Shown here piece after piece: positions 17,956 to 25,843 of a stretch of DNA of 64,000 nt; position 1 is the stretch's first letter, and every line of letters starts with the position of its first letter. A program made the translations under genes and the position numbers. Source of the DNA: Barnesiella intestinihominis YIT 11860 (GTDB lineage Bacteria > Bacteroidota > Bacteroidia > Bacteroidales > Barnesiellaceae); NCBI RefSeq assembly GCF_000296465.1, contig NZ_JH815204.1, positions 612,113 through 676,112 of the forward strand, written 5' to 3'. The notes under the pieces were generated by a model. That model searched no databases. It saw nothing but the letters and a program-made list of their open reading frames with translations, and had not been told where the DNA came from.

Positions 17956-19593
17956 TCAATGGCCTTGTAGAGATTGGGGCTTGTAAGAAAAATTTGTCTG
18001 GTCGATAACTTTTAGAAGTCTGCGGTCGGTAATCGGGGCGGTAAATTCTTTTATTTCAGTTTCAGTCAGTTTCCTGTCGAGGGAGTGTATAAGCCTGATG
18101 ATCGAGAGGGTATTAATAAGCTGGCAAGTGAAATCGGTAGATGGTCCGAAATAGGTTTCGTATGTTTGTTTTCTGAGTGCTCGGAGTTTCTCTTCTCTCA
18201 TGGAAATTTGTTCTTTTTCGGATTTTTTGTTGAACGACTCTATGGTTCTTTCTACATTATCGGGTGGCGTTTGGATCTCTCCGAATACAAATTTCAGAGT
18301 CTCTTTTTCGGTATTTGATAAGTCCATATTTCGCTTTTCGAGAGCTTTTATAAAGTCTGAATATTCCCAATTAGGAGGTGTCGTCATGGCTCTCCAACTT
18401 TCCAATAACATTAAAAAAGGCAGGTAATATTCCGAAGTCGTAGATAAAGGGTCATTCATGGCAAAAATATCTGCGAATGATATATAATCTATATTTTTAA
18501 TACTATATTCGTTTATAATATTTTCGTCTATAATATTCATATATACAAATATATGATAAATAAAATTATAGTAATTATTTAGAATTGATAAATGATAAGA
18601 TGTATCAGATATTTCTCCTTGATTATATTTCGAGTTTACATATTCAAGTTTTACTTTAAATTTATTTTCTTCCGAAGTATAATATTTTTGTGTTGAAAGG
18701 GTGTTTAGGCTTTTTATCCAATCTTCCGTTTCTGAAATGTTTTTTAATCGTATTTCCCTTAATTCGTAATTGATTCGGGCATTCTTGCCTCGGTATGTCG
18801 AATGAACGCAGTTTTGTTCTATTTCTCCTGAATATCGATAGGGAGCGAATAATTCGTCCAAATACGTTTCTATGTAAAGCGTATCTGTTGATTCGATATA
18901 AAAAGGGATATATCGATCCCCAAAAATTAGTTTTTGTTGGATTGGATAGCGTGTAGGGATTTTTGCGGAGAACGAACCGTCTGGTGCGATAGGAATGTTT
19001 ATTTCGGTCTGTTTCCCGGAGAACAGATCGTCCAGTATGATTTTCCCGTCGGGTAAATTCAACCGTTTGTGATATCCGACGAATTTACCTTGTAGTATAG
19101 CTGTGTCTGTGTCGAAGGTTATTGCTGGTGTAGCAGATCTGTATATAGGGTTGGGTTGTGGATATATGGAAGTCTTGTTCCTTTTTTCGGTTAGAGATAA
19201 ACCTATAATTCTGATTTCGTTGGATTTTTGATTTCCGATGATATCGACCTCCGTTAAGGACGGAGGGAGTGCAGGAAAATCCATTTCTATATGGATCGTA
19301 CTGTCGCTATCGAATTGGAAAATTCGGTCGAAATCGACACCGTCTATATCCCGTACTTTCCCAGAAAACCGTTTTATACTGTCTTGGACGACCCAATCGT
19401 CGTGTATGGTGAGAGACGTATGTGGTAGTTGTTTTAGCGTGATGTACATTCGGCTTACGGTGTCTCGTAATAGAATGCTGTCGACTGTTACAACCGGCGT
19501 ATTTCGAGCGACCCAGTTCGGGTTGGTTATTATTTTTTCTGCATGAAGCGAAGATATGAGCAGAGGTAGGAAGAGTGATAAAAAAGCTCTCAT
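17956..19593 (-). CDS. TlpA-like N-terminal region protein lacking a thioredoxin domain
   Basis: A 545-residue exported protein with a signal peptide (MRAFLSLFLPLLISSLHA, start at 19593). The middle (about 150-260) has a beta-sandwich pattern with ILQGKFVGYHKRLNLPDGKI and DTLYIETYLDELF, and the C-terminal half is long and helical. This layout is that of Bacteroidales TlpA-family proteins, whose periplasmic N-terminal region precedes a C-terminal thioredoxin domain. Here translation stops at residue 545 and there is no CxxC motif. Only 126 bp separate the stop from topB, so no lost domain lies downstream. Function is unknown; it may be a truncated or scaffold form. Confidence 0.6.
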   Translation of the reverse strand: MRAFLSLFLPLLISSLHAEKIITNPNWVARNTPVVTVDSILLRDTVSRMYITLKQLPHTSLTIHDDWVVQDSIKRFSGKVRDIDGVDFDRIFQFDSDSTIHIEMDFPALPPSLTEVDIIGNQKSNEIRIIGLSLTEKRNKTSIYPQPNPIYRSATPAITFDTDTAILQGKFVGYHKRLNLPDGKIILDDLFSGKQTEINIPIAPDGSFSAKIPTRYPIQQKLIFGDRYIPFYIESTDTLYIETYLDELFAPYRYSGEIEQNCVHSTYRGKNARINYELREIRLKNISETEDWIKSLNTLSTQKYYTSEENKFKVKLEYVNSKYNQGEISDTSYHLSILNNYYNFIYHIFVYMNIIDENIINEYSIKNIDYISFADIFAMNDPLSTTSEYYLPFLMLLESWRAMTTPPNWEYSDFIKALEKRNMDLSNTEKETLKFVFGEIQTPPDNVERTIESFNKKSEKEQISMREEKLRALRKQTYETYFGPSTDFTCQLINTLSIIRLIHSLDRKLTETEIKEFTAPITDRRLLKVIDQTNFSYKPQSLQGH

Positions 19594-19656
19594 TAGTGAT
19601 TCGTTATATGTGTTATAGCGAATGAACAAATGAGAGCCGTAGTAAGTTCAATTTGA

Positions 19657-20445
19657 TTACAGTCCTTTTTGTTTGGCTTCGTCCCAAATGGCATCCATTT
19701 CGGCGAGAGACATATCTTTTAGATTTTTACCTTTTTGTAATGTTTCCTGTTCGAGGTAGTTAAACCGTCGTATAAACTTTTGGTTCGTATGTTCCAATGC
19801 ATTTTCCGGGTTGATGTCATAAAGTCTTGCCGCATTGATGAGACTGAAAAATAGATCTCCGAATTCATTTTCCATATTATCCGGGTTCATGTTTTCTATT
19901 TCATTTTTCAGTTCGCCGAACTCTTCAAAAACTTTGTCCCAGACTTGGCTTTTTTCTTCCCAGTCGAAGCCTACATTGCGTGCTTTATCTTGTATTCGAT
20001 AAGCCTTTATTAGAGCCGGTAAGGCCGATGGCACGCCTTCGAGTACGGTTTTATTACCGCCTTTTTCTTTCAGTTTGAGTTCCTCCCAATTTTGCTCAAC
20101 CTCGTTCGATCCATCGACATGGGTTGTACCGAATACATGAGGGTGGCGATAGATTAGTTTTTCACAAAGAGCATTGCAAACATCGGCAATATCGAAAGAA
20201 CCGTTTTCTTCTCCTATTTTAGCATAGAAAGCGATATGTAACAATACGTCTCCCAACTCTTTTTTAGTGGCTTCGTTGTCCTTTCTGATAAGAGCATCAC
20301 AGAGTTCGTAGGTCTCTTCTATCGTGTTGGGACGTAAACTTTCATTCGTTTGCTTATGATCCCACGGACACTTTTCGCGTAGAATATCGAGGATATCGAT
20401 AAACCGGCCGAATGCCTCTATTTTTTCTTCTCTCGTGTGTGACAT
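19657..20445 (-). CDS. mazG: Nucleoside triphosphate pyrophosphohydrolase MazG
   Basis: A 262-residue tandem-domain MazG. The first domain has CPWDHKQTNESLRPNTIEETYE and the metal-binding pattern E-x2-E...KKELGDVLLHIAF. The second has a parallel FDWEEKSQVWDKVFEEFGELKNEI followed by EFGDLFFSLINAARL. It hydrolyses NTPs, including damaged nucleotides, to NMP and pyrophosphate, and in E. coli can lower ppGpp. It starts four bases after the dsbD stop, so it is co-transcribed with dsbD. Confidence 0.94.
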   Translation of the reverse strand: MSHTREEKIEAFGRFIDILDILREKCPWDHKQTNESLRPNTIEETYELCDALIRKDNEATKKELGDVLLHIAFYAKIGEENGSFDIADVCNALCEKLIYRHPHVFGTTHVDGSNEVEQNWEELKLKEKGGNKTVLEGVPSALPALIKAYRIQDKARNVGFDWEEKSQVWDKVFEEFGELKNEIENMNPDNMENEFGDLFFSLINAARLYDINPENALEHTNQKFIRRFNYLEQETLQKGKNLKDMSLAEMDAIWDEAKQKGL

Positions 20446-20449
20446 GTGT

Positions 20450-22405
20450 TTATTTATTAAATGCTTTTAGTCCTTTTTGTAAGAAATCGATAAATTTAGC
20501 TACGCTTTCATTGTATCCGTATGGGGCGGCTAATGGCTCTCCGTCACTATTGATAATAACATAGTATGGTTGAGCATTGGCTCCGAATTTATGTCTTTGT
20601 AAGAAACTCCATTTTTCACCGACGGTCGTTAGTTTTACCGATTTCCCATTTTCGGTTACCGTAATGGGCTTCTTTAATTTTTCTTTGTCATCGACCATTA
20701 AGGTAATAAGTACGTATTTGTTTTCAAGAATCTGTTTTACAACCGGGTCGGTCCACACGGAAGCCTCCATTTTACGGCAGTTGACACAACCATACCCCGA
20801 AAAGTCGATGAGTATGGGCTTCTTTTCTTGTCGGGCGTACGCCAAACCCTCGTTATAGTCGTTGAAAGCTGCGTGAACTTCTTTATTATATAAGTTGAAA
20901 TCCTGGGTATATAAGGGGGGCGCGAATGCACTGATCGCTTTTAACGGAGCTCCCCACAATCCGGGAATCATATATAATGAAAAAGATAGCGAAATGATGG
21001 CGAGGAATAGACGGGGGACGGAGACGTGTTTAATCGGGGAATCGTGCGAAAAGTTGAGCTTACCGAGCAGATAAAATCCCAACAATGCGAAGATAACGAT
21101 CCAAAGCACCAAAAATGTTTCCCGGTCGAGTATGTGCCACCCATAGGCGAGATCGGCTACCGATAGGAATTTAAGTGATAATGCCAATTCCAAAAAGCCT
21201 AATATGACTTTGACGGTGTTTAACCAGCCTCCCGATTTAGGCAATTGTTTCATTAAAGAAGGGAACATGGCAAATAATGCGAACGGTATGGCTAAGGCGA
21301 TGGCGAAACCTCCCATTCCGACAGCAGGTGCGAGCGTCCCGCCCCAAGAAGCGGCTTCTACTAATAGAGTGCCGATTATGGGTCCGGTACAAGAGAAAGA
21401 AACCAAAACCAATGTAAACGCCATGAAAAAGATAGCGATGATACCGGTTGCGGTGTCGGCCTTCCTATCGAGTTTATTACTCCATGATGCAGGTAGGGTT
21501 ATATCGAAAGCCCCGAAGAAGGAGACTGCGAAAAGAACCAACAGTGCGAAAAACAGTATGTTGAACAAAGCGTTTGTCGCTAAATCGTTAAGGGCACTGG
21601 CTCCGAATAGTAGGGTAATCAGTAAACCCAGTCCTACATAGATAATGATGATGGACAAACCGTATAAGATGGCTTCGCCGATCGCCTTGTGCCGGCTTTG
21701 TTGTTTTTTCAGGAAAAAGCTCACTGTTAGGGGAATCATGGGCCAAACACAGGGTGTTAGTAATGCTAACAATCCTCCGATAAATCCCGATATGAAAATA
21801 AACCAAAGAGAACTTTCTTGCAATAATTTTTCGGTACTCATTGCTCGAAGTTCTTCAACTACTGGCTGCCAGCCTTTTTGACTGGTTAAATTGGAAGATG
21901 AGTTTGTATTAAGATTTACAGGAGTCATAACCGGGGCGGTTGTCGTTGGAGTTTTGCTTTCTCCAAAGGAAAATTCATGTTTGGTTGGAGGCAAACAAGT
22001 TACATCGTTACACGCTTGGTAAGTAATGTATCCTGTAATTTTAAAACTATCGGGATTTTCTATAAATATAGTTTGCTTGAAATCTATTGTAGAATTATAC
22101 CACCCCAATTTCATATCGAATAAAGCGCTATATTCTTCATGAGGTCGTTTAGACGGGGTTACATCTCCCTTTAACGACACATTAGATATATCGTCGAAAG
22201 AGAACGAAGTAGGAATAGGTCCTCCGGAGGGAATATCGGTAGCATATAAATGCCAACCATCTTCTATATATGCGTGAAAAACAATCTCCTTCTCATTACC
22301 TTCTCCTTGCATGGAAACTTTCCATTTGACAGGCTCTATAATTTGAGAATAACTACTCATGCAAAAAAGCATGCCGACGATCAATAAACCTAAAAACTTT
22401 TTCAT
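20450..22405 (-). CDS. dsbD: Thiol:disulfide interchange protein DsbD
   Basis: A 651-residue protein from the ATG at 22405, with a signal peptide (MKKFLGLLIVGMLFCMSSYS). The N-terminal DsbD-alpha domain keeps two cysteines (TYQACNDVTCLPPTK). The membrane domain of eight helices has its redox cysteines in LLTPCVWPMIPLTVSFF and VSFSCTGPIIGTLLVEA. The C-terminal thioredoxin-like gamma domain has CVNC (SGYGCVNCRKMEASVW). All three cysteine pairs are intact, so it should carry reductant from cytosolic thioredoxin to the periplasm. It is driven by a striking array of tandem promoters and followed by mazG. Confidence 0.95.
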   Translation of the reverse strand: MKKFLGLLIVGMLFCMSSYSQIIEPVKWKVSMQGEGNEKEIVFHAYIEDGWHLYATDIPSGGPIPTSFSFDDISNVSLKGDVTPSKRPHEEYSALFDMKLGWYNSTIDFKQTIFIENPDSFKITGYITYQACNDVTCLPPTKHEFSFGESKTPTTTAPVMTPVNLNTNSSSNLTSQKGWQPVVEELRAMSTEKLLQESSLWFIFISGFIGGLLALLTPCVWPMIPLTVSFFLKKQQSRHKAIGEAILYGLSIIIIYVGLGLLITLLFGASALNDLATNALFNILFFALLVLFAVSFFGAFDITLPASWSNKLDRKADTATGIIAIFFMAFTLVLVSFSCTGPIIGTLLVEAASWGGTLAPAVGMGGFAIALAIPFALFAMFPSLMKQLPKSGGWLNTVKVILGFLELALSLKFLSVADLAYGWHILDRETFLVLWIVIFALLGFYLLGKLNFSHDSPIKHVSVPRLFLAIISLSFSLYMIPGLWGAPLKAISAFAPPLYTQDFNLYNKEVHAAFNDYNEGLAYARQEKKPILIDFSGYGCVNCRKMEASVWTDPVVKQILENKYVLITLMVDDKEKLKKPITVTENGKSVKLTTVGEKWSFLQRHKFGANAQPYYVIINSDGEPLAAPYGYNESVAKFIDFLQKGLKAFNK

Positions 22406-22423
22406 ATTACCCAATTTTGTGTG

Positions 22424-22569
22424 GCAAAGATAGTGCAAACGAGGGCAGAAACAAATTTATTTGATTATGCCGAGTGCCGCCTATTTTCGCATTTTTGCAA
22501 AGATAGTGCAAACGAGGGCAGAAACAAATTTATTTGGTTATGCCGAGTGTCGCCTATTTTCGCATTTTT
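22424..22569 (-). repeat. Two tandem 73-bp promoter-bearing repeats upstream of dsbD
   Basis: Units 22424-22496 and 22497-22569 differ at only two of 73 positions, and a third partial copy continues to about 22583. On the minus strand each boundary is a -7 box TATCTTTG (22425-22432, 22498-22505, 22571-22578). For the first two boxes TTTG lies exactly 19 bp upstream (22452-22455 and 22525-22528). The array therefore supplies two full promoters and a third -7 box, all pointing into dsbD. Confidence 0.9.
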
Positions 22570-22685
22570 GCAAAGATAGTGCATATTAGTCAAATCGAAA
22601 ACCGATTCGGCGATATGATTTGGGAAATAATAGATAAAATATGTAGATGAACAAAAATAGTGTTCGCTATGTGGATAATAATTTT

Positions 22686-22693
22686 TACCTTTG
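22686..22693 (+). promoter_or_regulatory. -7 promoter box (TACCTTTG) of the DHH phosphoesterase operon
   Basis: TAnnTTTG on the plus strand, 57 bases upstream of the DHH gene ATG and divergent from the dsbD promoter array. No strong -33 box. Confidence 0.55.
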
Positions 22694-22750
22694 CCATGAA
22701 TGTAAGTATAGTCTTTTCATCGTTAAGTAAAAATCAGACAATAAAGACAA

Positions 22751-23788
22751 ATGATCAATAAGATAATTGCAGAAGAAAAAATACAGCAGGTTCGTAAGTT
22801 CTTGGAGAAAAAGGAAAAGATTGTGATTACATGTCATGTATCTCCTGATGGAGATGCTATCGGAGCTTCGTTGGGGTTGTATCATTTTCTTGATGGGTTA
22901 GGGAAAGAAGTAAATGTGGTTGTCCCGGATTTACTCCCTAGGAATCTTCTGTTTTTGAAAGGGACGAAAGAAATCGTAGTCTATACTCGTTATCCCGAGT
23001 TTGCCGAAAAATTGATGTCGGAGGCTGAGCTTATATTCTGTTTGGATTTTAATGCTATCAGCCGTATCGACCGGTTGCAAAAGTCTGTGTCTTTATCCGA
23101 AGCGAAGAAAGTCCTTATCGACCATCATTTGAATCCGGAGGATTTTTGCGATGTTACCATCTCTCACCCGGAGGTTGCATCAACCAGCGAATTGATTTTC
23201 AGGTTGATTTGTCGCATGGGTATGTTTGATCGCATGGGGCTGTATTCCGCAGAAGCCATCTACACGGGAATGATGACCGATACGGGGAATTTTACCTATA
23301 ACTCCAACATTCCCGAAATGTATTACATCATAGCAGAGTTGGTAAAATTAGGTATCAATAAAGATAAAATTTATGCTTTGGTATATAATACCAATTCGGT
23401 AGATAAGATAAAATTGAACGGATATGCCGTCAGTGAGAAAATGGAAGTTTTCCCGGAATATAAGGCGGCTATGATATCGCTTACCCGAGAAGAATTGAAG
23501 CGGTATGATTATCACAAGGGTGACAGCGAGGGTCTGGTAAACGTACCTTTGGGTATCGAAGGAATAAGGTTTTCTACTTTTTTCAGAGAGGATAAGGAGT
23601 ATATAAAAGTCTCTATGCGTTCCAAAGGATTTTTCCCGGTTAATAAAGTTGCTGCGGAGCATTTCAACGGCGGAGGGCATTTAAATGCCGCCGGTGGAGA
23701 ATTTCATGGTACGATGGAAGAGGCTCAGGCTCTGTTAAGGAGTATACTACCTTTGTATGATAAATATATGGTGAAGGATAAAGACTAA
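22751..23788 (+). CDS. DHH/DHHA1 phosphoesterase (NrnA-like nanoRNase / pAp phosphatase)
   Basis: A 345-residue protein. The DHH domain has ITCHVSPDGDAIGASLGLYH (metal site), a FCLDFNA region, the signature LIDHHLNPEDF and MMTDTGNFTYN. The C-terminal DHHA1 domain carries EHFNGGGHLNAAGGEF. NrnA-type enzymes degrade 2-5-nt RNAs and 3'-phosphoadenosine 5'-phosphate; some relatives cleave cyclic dinucleotides. Length and lack of extra domains favour NrnA over GdpP. The DUF4827 gene follows at 16 bp and glmM after that, in one direction. Confidence 0.9.
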   Translation: MINKIIAEEKIQQVRKFLEKKEKIVITCHVSPDGDAIGASLGLYHFLDGLGKEVNVVVPDLLPRNLLFLKGTKEIVVYTRYPEFAEKLMSEAELIFCLDFNAISRIDRLQKSVSLSEAKKVLIDHHLNPEDFCDVTISHPEVASTSELIFRLICRMGMFDRMGLYSAEAIYTGMMTDTGNFTYNSNIPEMYYIIAELVKLGINKDKIYALVYNTNSVDKIKLNGYAVSEKMEVFPEYKAAMISLTREELKRYDYHKGDSEGLVNVPLGIEGIRFSTFFREDKEYIKVSMRSKGFFPVNKVAAEHFNGGGHLNAAGGEFHGTMEEAQALLRSILPLYDKYMVKDKD

Positions 23789-23804
23789 GAAGTATTTGAT
23801 AAAT

Positions 23805-24389
23805 ATGGTAAAGATAGCACGAATTTTATTTGTTTTTTTTACGGTTATGATGGTATTATCGTCTTGCGATAATGGAAAATCCTATGCCGATTTGTTGAAA
23901 GAAGAAGATAAGGCGGTGAAAGCCTTTTTGGCCGATAAAATAGTAATTAACAGCATTCCGGCCGATTCGGTATTTGTTACTTTGCAAGATGTCGGTAACA
24001 ACGATACGTTGGCAGTGCCCTATTATCGTTTGGACGATGACGGCAATGTATATATGCAGGTTCTTGATGCCGGGATACAAGACGATCGTTTTGAGAAGGG
24101 GAATGATGTAAACATTCGTTTTCTTAGGGTCGATTTGAAAGCATTGATGAATGGCGAGAATCCCGATCCGGTGGGTAATACGAATCCGGCCGATTACATA
24201 ACGATTCGTTTCGGTGAAACGACATTGTCTTCGACAACTCAATATGGGACGGGTATTCAATACCCGATGTATTTTCTCGGCAATGAATGTAAAGTCAATT
24301 TGTTGATTCGTGCAAAGTTGGGATTTACGGCTGAAACTTCTACGGTTATACCGTATCTGTATACTATTAGCTATAACAAATCAAAATAA
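23805..24389 (+). CDS. DUF4827 family lipoprotein (FKBP-like)
   Basis: A 194-residue protein starting at the ATG at 23805 (a TTG nine bases upstream is also open). A lipoprotein signal ends in MMVLSSCDNG with the cysteine near residue 20. The rest matches the short Bacteroidales DUF4827 family, with SYADLLKEEDKAVKAFLAD after the lipobox, the DYITIRFGETTL strand and the closing VIPYLYTISYNKSK. The order (charged helix, then strands) recalls FKBP-type isomerases without proving activity. It is probably anchored to a membrane facing the periplasm. It lies between the DHH gene and glmM (6-bp gap). Confidence 0.75.
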   Translation: MVKIARILFVFFTVMMVLSSCDNGKSYADLLKEEDKAVKAFLADKIVINSIPADSVFVTLQDVGNNDTLAVPYYRLDDDGNVYMQVLDAGIQDDRFEKGNDVNIRFLRVDLKALMNGENPDPVGNTNPADYITIRFGETTLSSTTQYGTGIQYPMYFLGNECKVNLLIRAKLGFTAETSTVIPYLYTISYNKSK

Positions 24390-24395
24390 AACAAA

Positions 24396-25787
24396 ATGTC
24401 TCTCATTAAATCTATTTCAGGAATTCGCGGTACAATCGGAGGAAAAGCCGGCGATGGGCTGAATCCTTTGGATATCGTTAAGTTTACGGCAGCGTATGCT
24501 ACCTTTATTCGTAAAAACACACCGGTAAAAACGAACAAAATTGTTGTCGGACGTGATGCCCGCATCTCTGGCGAGATGGTGAAACATACGGTTATCGGGA
24601 CTCTTATGGGAATGGGATTCGATGTCGTGAACATCGGATTGGCTACTACTCCGACCACCGAGATTGCCGTGACTATGGAGAAGGCTTGCGGTGGAATTAT
24701 ATTGACAGCAAGTCACAATCCCAAACAATGGAATGCTTTGAAATTGCTGAATGAGAAAGGTGAATTTCTTAATGCCGCCGAGGGACAAGAAGTATTAAAT
24801 ATAGCTGCTGCCGAGGCATTCGATTTTGCAGACGTCGATCATTTGGGGCGTTTGTATGAAAACAACACATATACGCAAAAACATATCGAGAGTGTTTTGG
24901 CATTGGATTTGGTCGATGTCGATGCGATTCGCTCGGCCGGATTCAAAGTAGCCATAGATTGTGTAAATTCGGTAGGCGGTATTGTTATCCCTGAATTGTT
25001 AAAGGCTTTGGGAGTAAAAGACGTTATAGAACTGAACTGTACGCCTGACGGAAAATTCCCTCATAACCCCGAACCTCTTCCGGAAAATTTAACTCAAATA
25101 GCCGGTGTAATGAAGGAAGGAAAAGCCGACGTCGGATTCGTTGTGGATCCCGATGTAGACCGTTTGGCAATCGTATGCGAGAATGGCGAAATGTTTGTCG
25201 AAGAATATACCTTAGTCGCTGTGGCGGATTATGTGTTGAAACATACTCCCGGAAATACGGTTTCGAACCTAAGTTCTTCGAGAGCGTTGCGCGATGTCAC
25301 ACGTCTGTATGGACAACAATATAACGCCTCGGCCGTGGGAGAGGTCAATGTAGTGACTTTGATGAAACAGACCGGAGCGGTTATAGGCGGCGAGGGCAAT
25401 GGCGGTGTGATTTATCCGGCCAGCCATTACGGTCGTGACGCTTTGGTGGGTATCGCTTTATTCTTGTCGCATTTGGCGAAAGAGAAAAAGACTGTCAGCC
25501 AGTTGAAAGCCACATATCCGGCTTACAGTATAGCCAAACAGAAAATACAACTTACTCCCGATATCGATGTCGATGCCTTGTTGGTTGCTGTTAAGGAAAA
25601 GTATGCTCAATACGATATTACGGATATCGATGGAGTAAAGATCGATTTTCCCGATCGTTGGGTGCATTTGCGTAAGTCCAATACGGAGCCTATCATTCGA
25701 GTGTATTCCGAAGCCCGTACTCCCGGATTGGCCGAAGAGACAGCTGCCGGAGTAATGGCTGTAATTGCAGAGATGACAAGGAAATAA
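24396..25787 (+). CDS. glmM: Phosphoglucosamine mutase (alpha-D-phosphohexomutase family)
   Basis: A 463-residue enzyme. The active serine loop is ILTASHNPKQWNALK (serine about 104), the metal loop DPDVDRLAIV, the sugar loop GGEGNGGVIYP and the phosphate-binding loop RKSNTEPIIRVYSE. It converts glucosamine 6-phosphate to glucosamine 1-phosphate for UDP-GlcNAc synthesis; a phosphomannomutase activity cannot be excluded from sequence. It is the last gene of the plus-strand DHH-DUF4827-glmM group and ends at a shared terminator. Confidence 0.88.
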   Translation: MSLIKSISGIRGTIGGKAGDGLNPLDIVKFTAAYATFIRKNTPVKTNKIVVGRDARISGEMVKHTVIGTLMGMGFDVVNIGLATTPTTEIAVTMEKACGGIILTASHNPKQWNALKLLNEKGEFLNAAEGQEVLNIAAAEAFDFADVDHLGRLYENNTYTQKHIESVLALDLVDVDAIRSAGFKVAIDCVNSVGGIVIPELLKALGVKDVIELNCTPDGKFPHNPEPLPENLTQIAGVMKEGKADVGFVVDPDVDRLAIVCENGEMFVEEYTLVAVADYVLKHTPGNTVSNLSSSRALRDVTRLYGQQYNASAVGEVNVVTLMKQTGAVIGGEGNGGVIYPASHYGRDALVGIALFLSHLAKEKKTVSQLKATYPAYSIAKQKIQLTPDIDVDALLVAVKEKYAQYDITDIDGVKIDFPDRWVHLRKSNTEPIIRVYSEARTPGLAEETAAGVMAVIAEMTRK

Positions 25788-25804
25788 TGCATGATTATAT
25801 TCTG

Positions 25805-25841
25805 ACAGAAGGAGGAGACTCGTCGAGCCTCCTCCTTCTGT
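25805..25841. terminator. Bidirectional terminator between glmM and the metallophosphoesterase gene
   Basis: A 13-bp stem (25805-25817 with 25829-25841) whose loop can fold into a further 4-bp stem, followed by TTTTTATCT on the plus strand. It serves two convergent genes. Confidence 0.85.
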
Positions 25842-25843
25842 TT

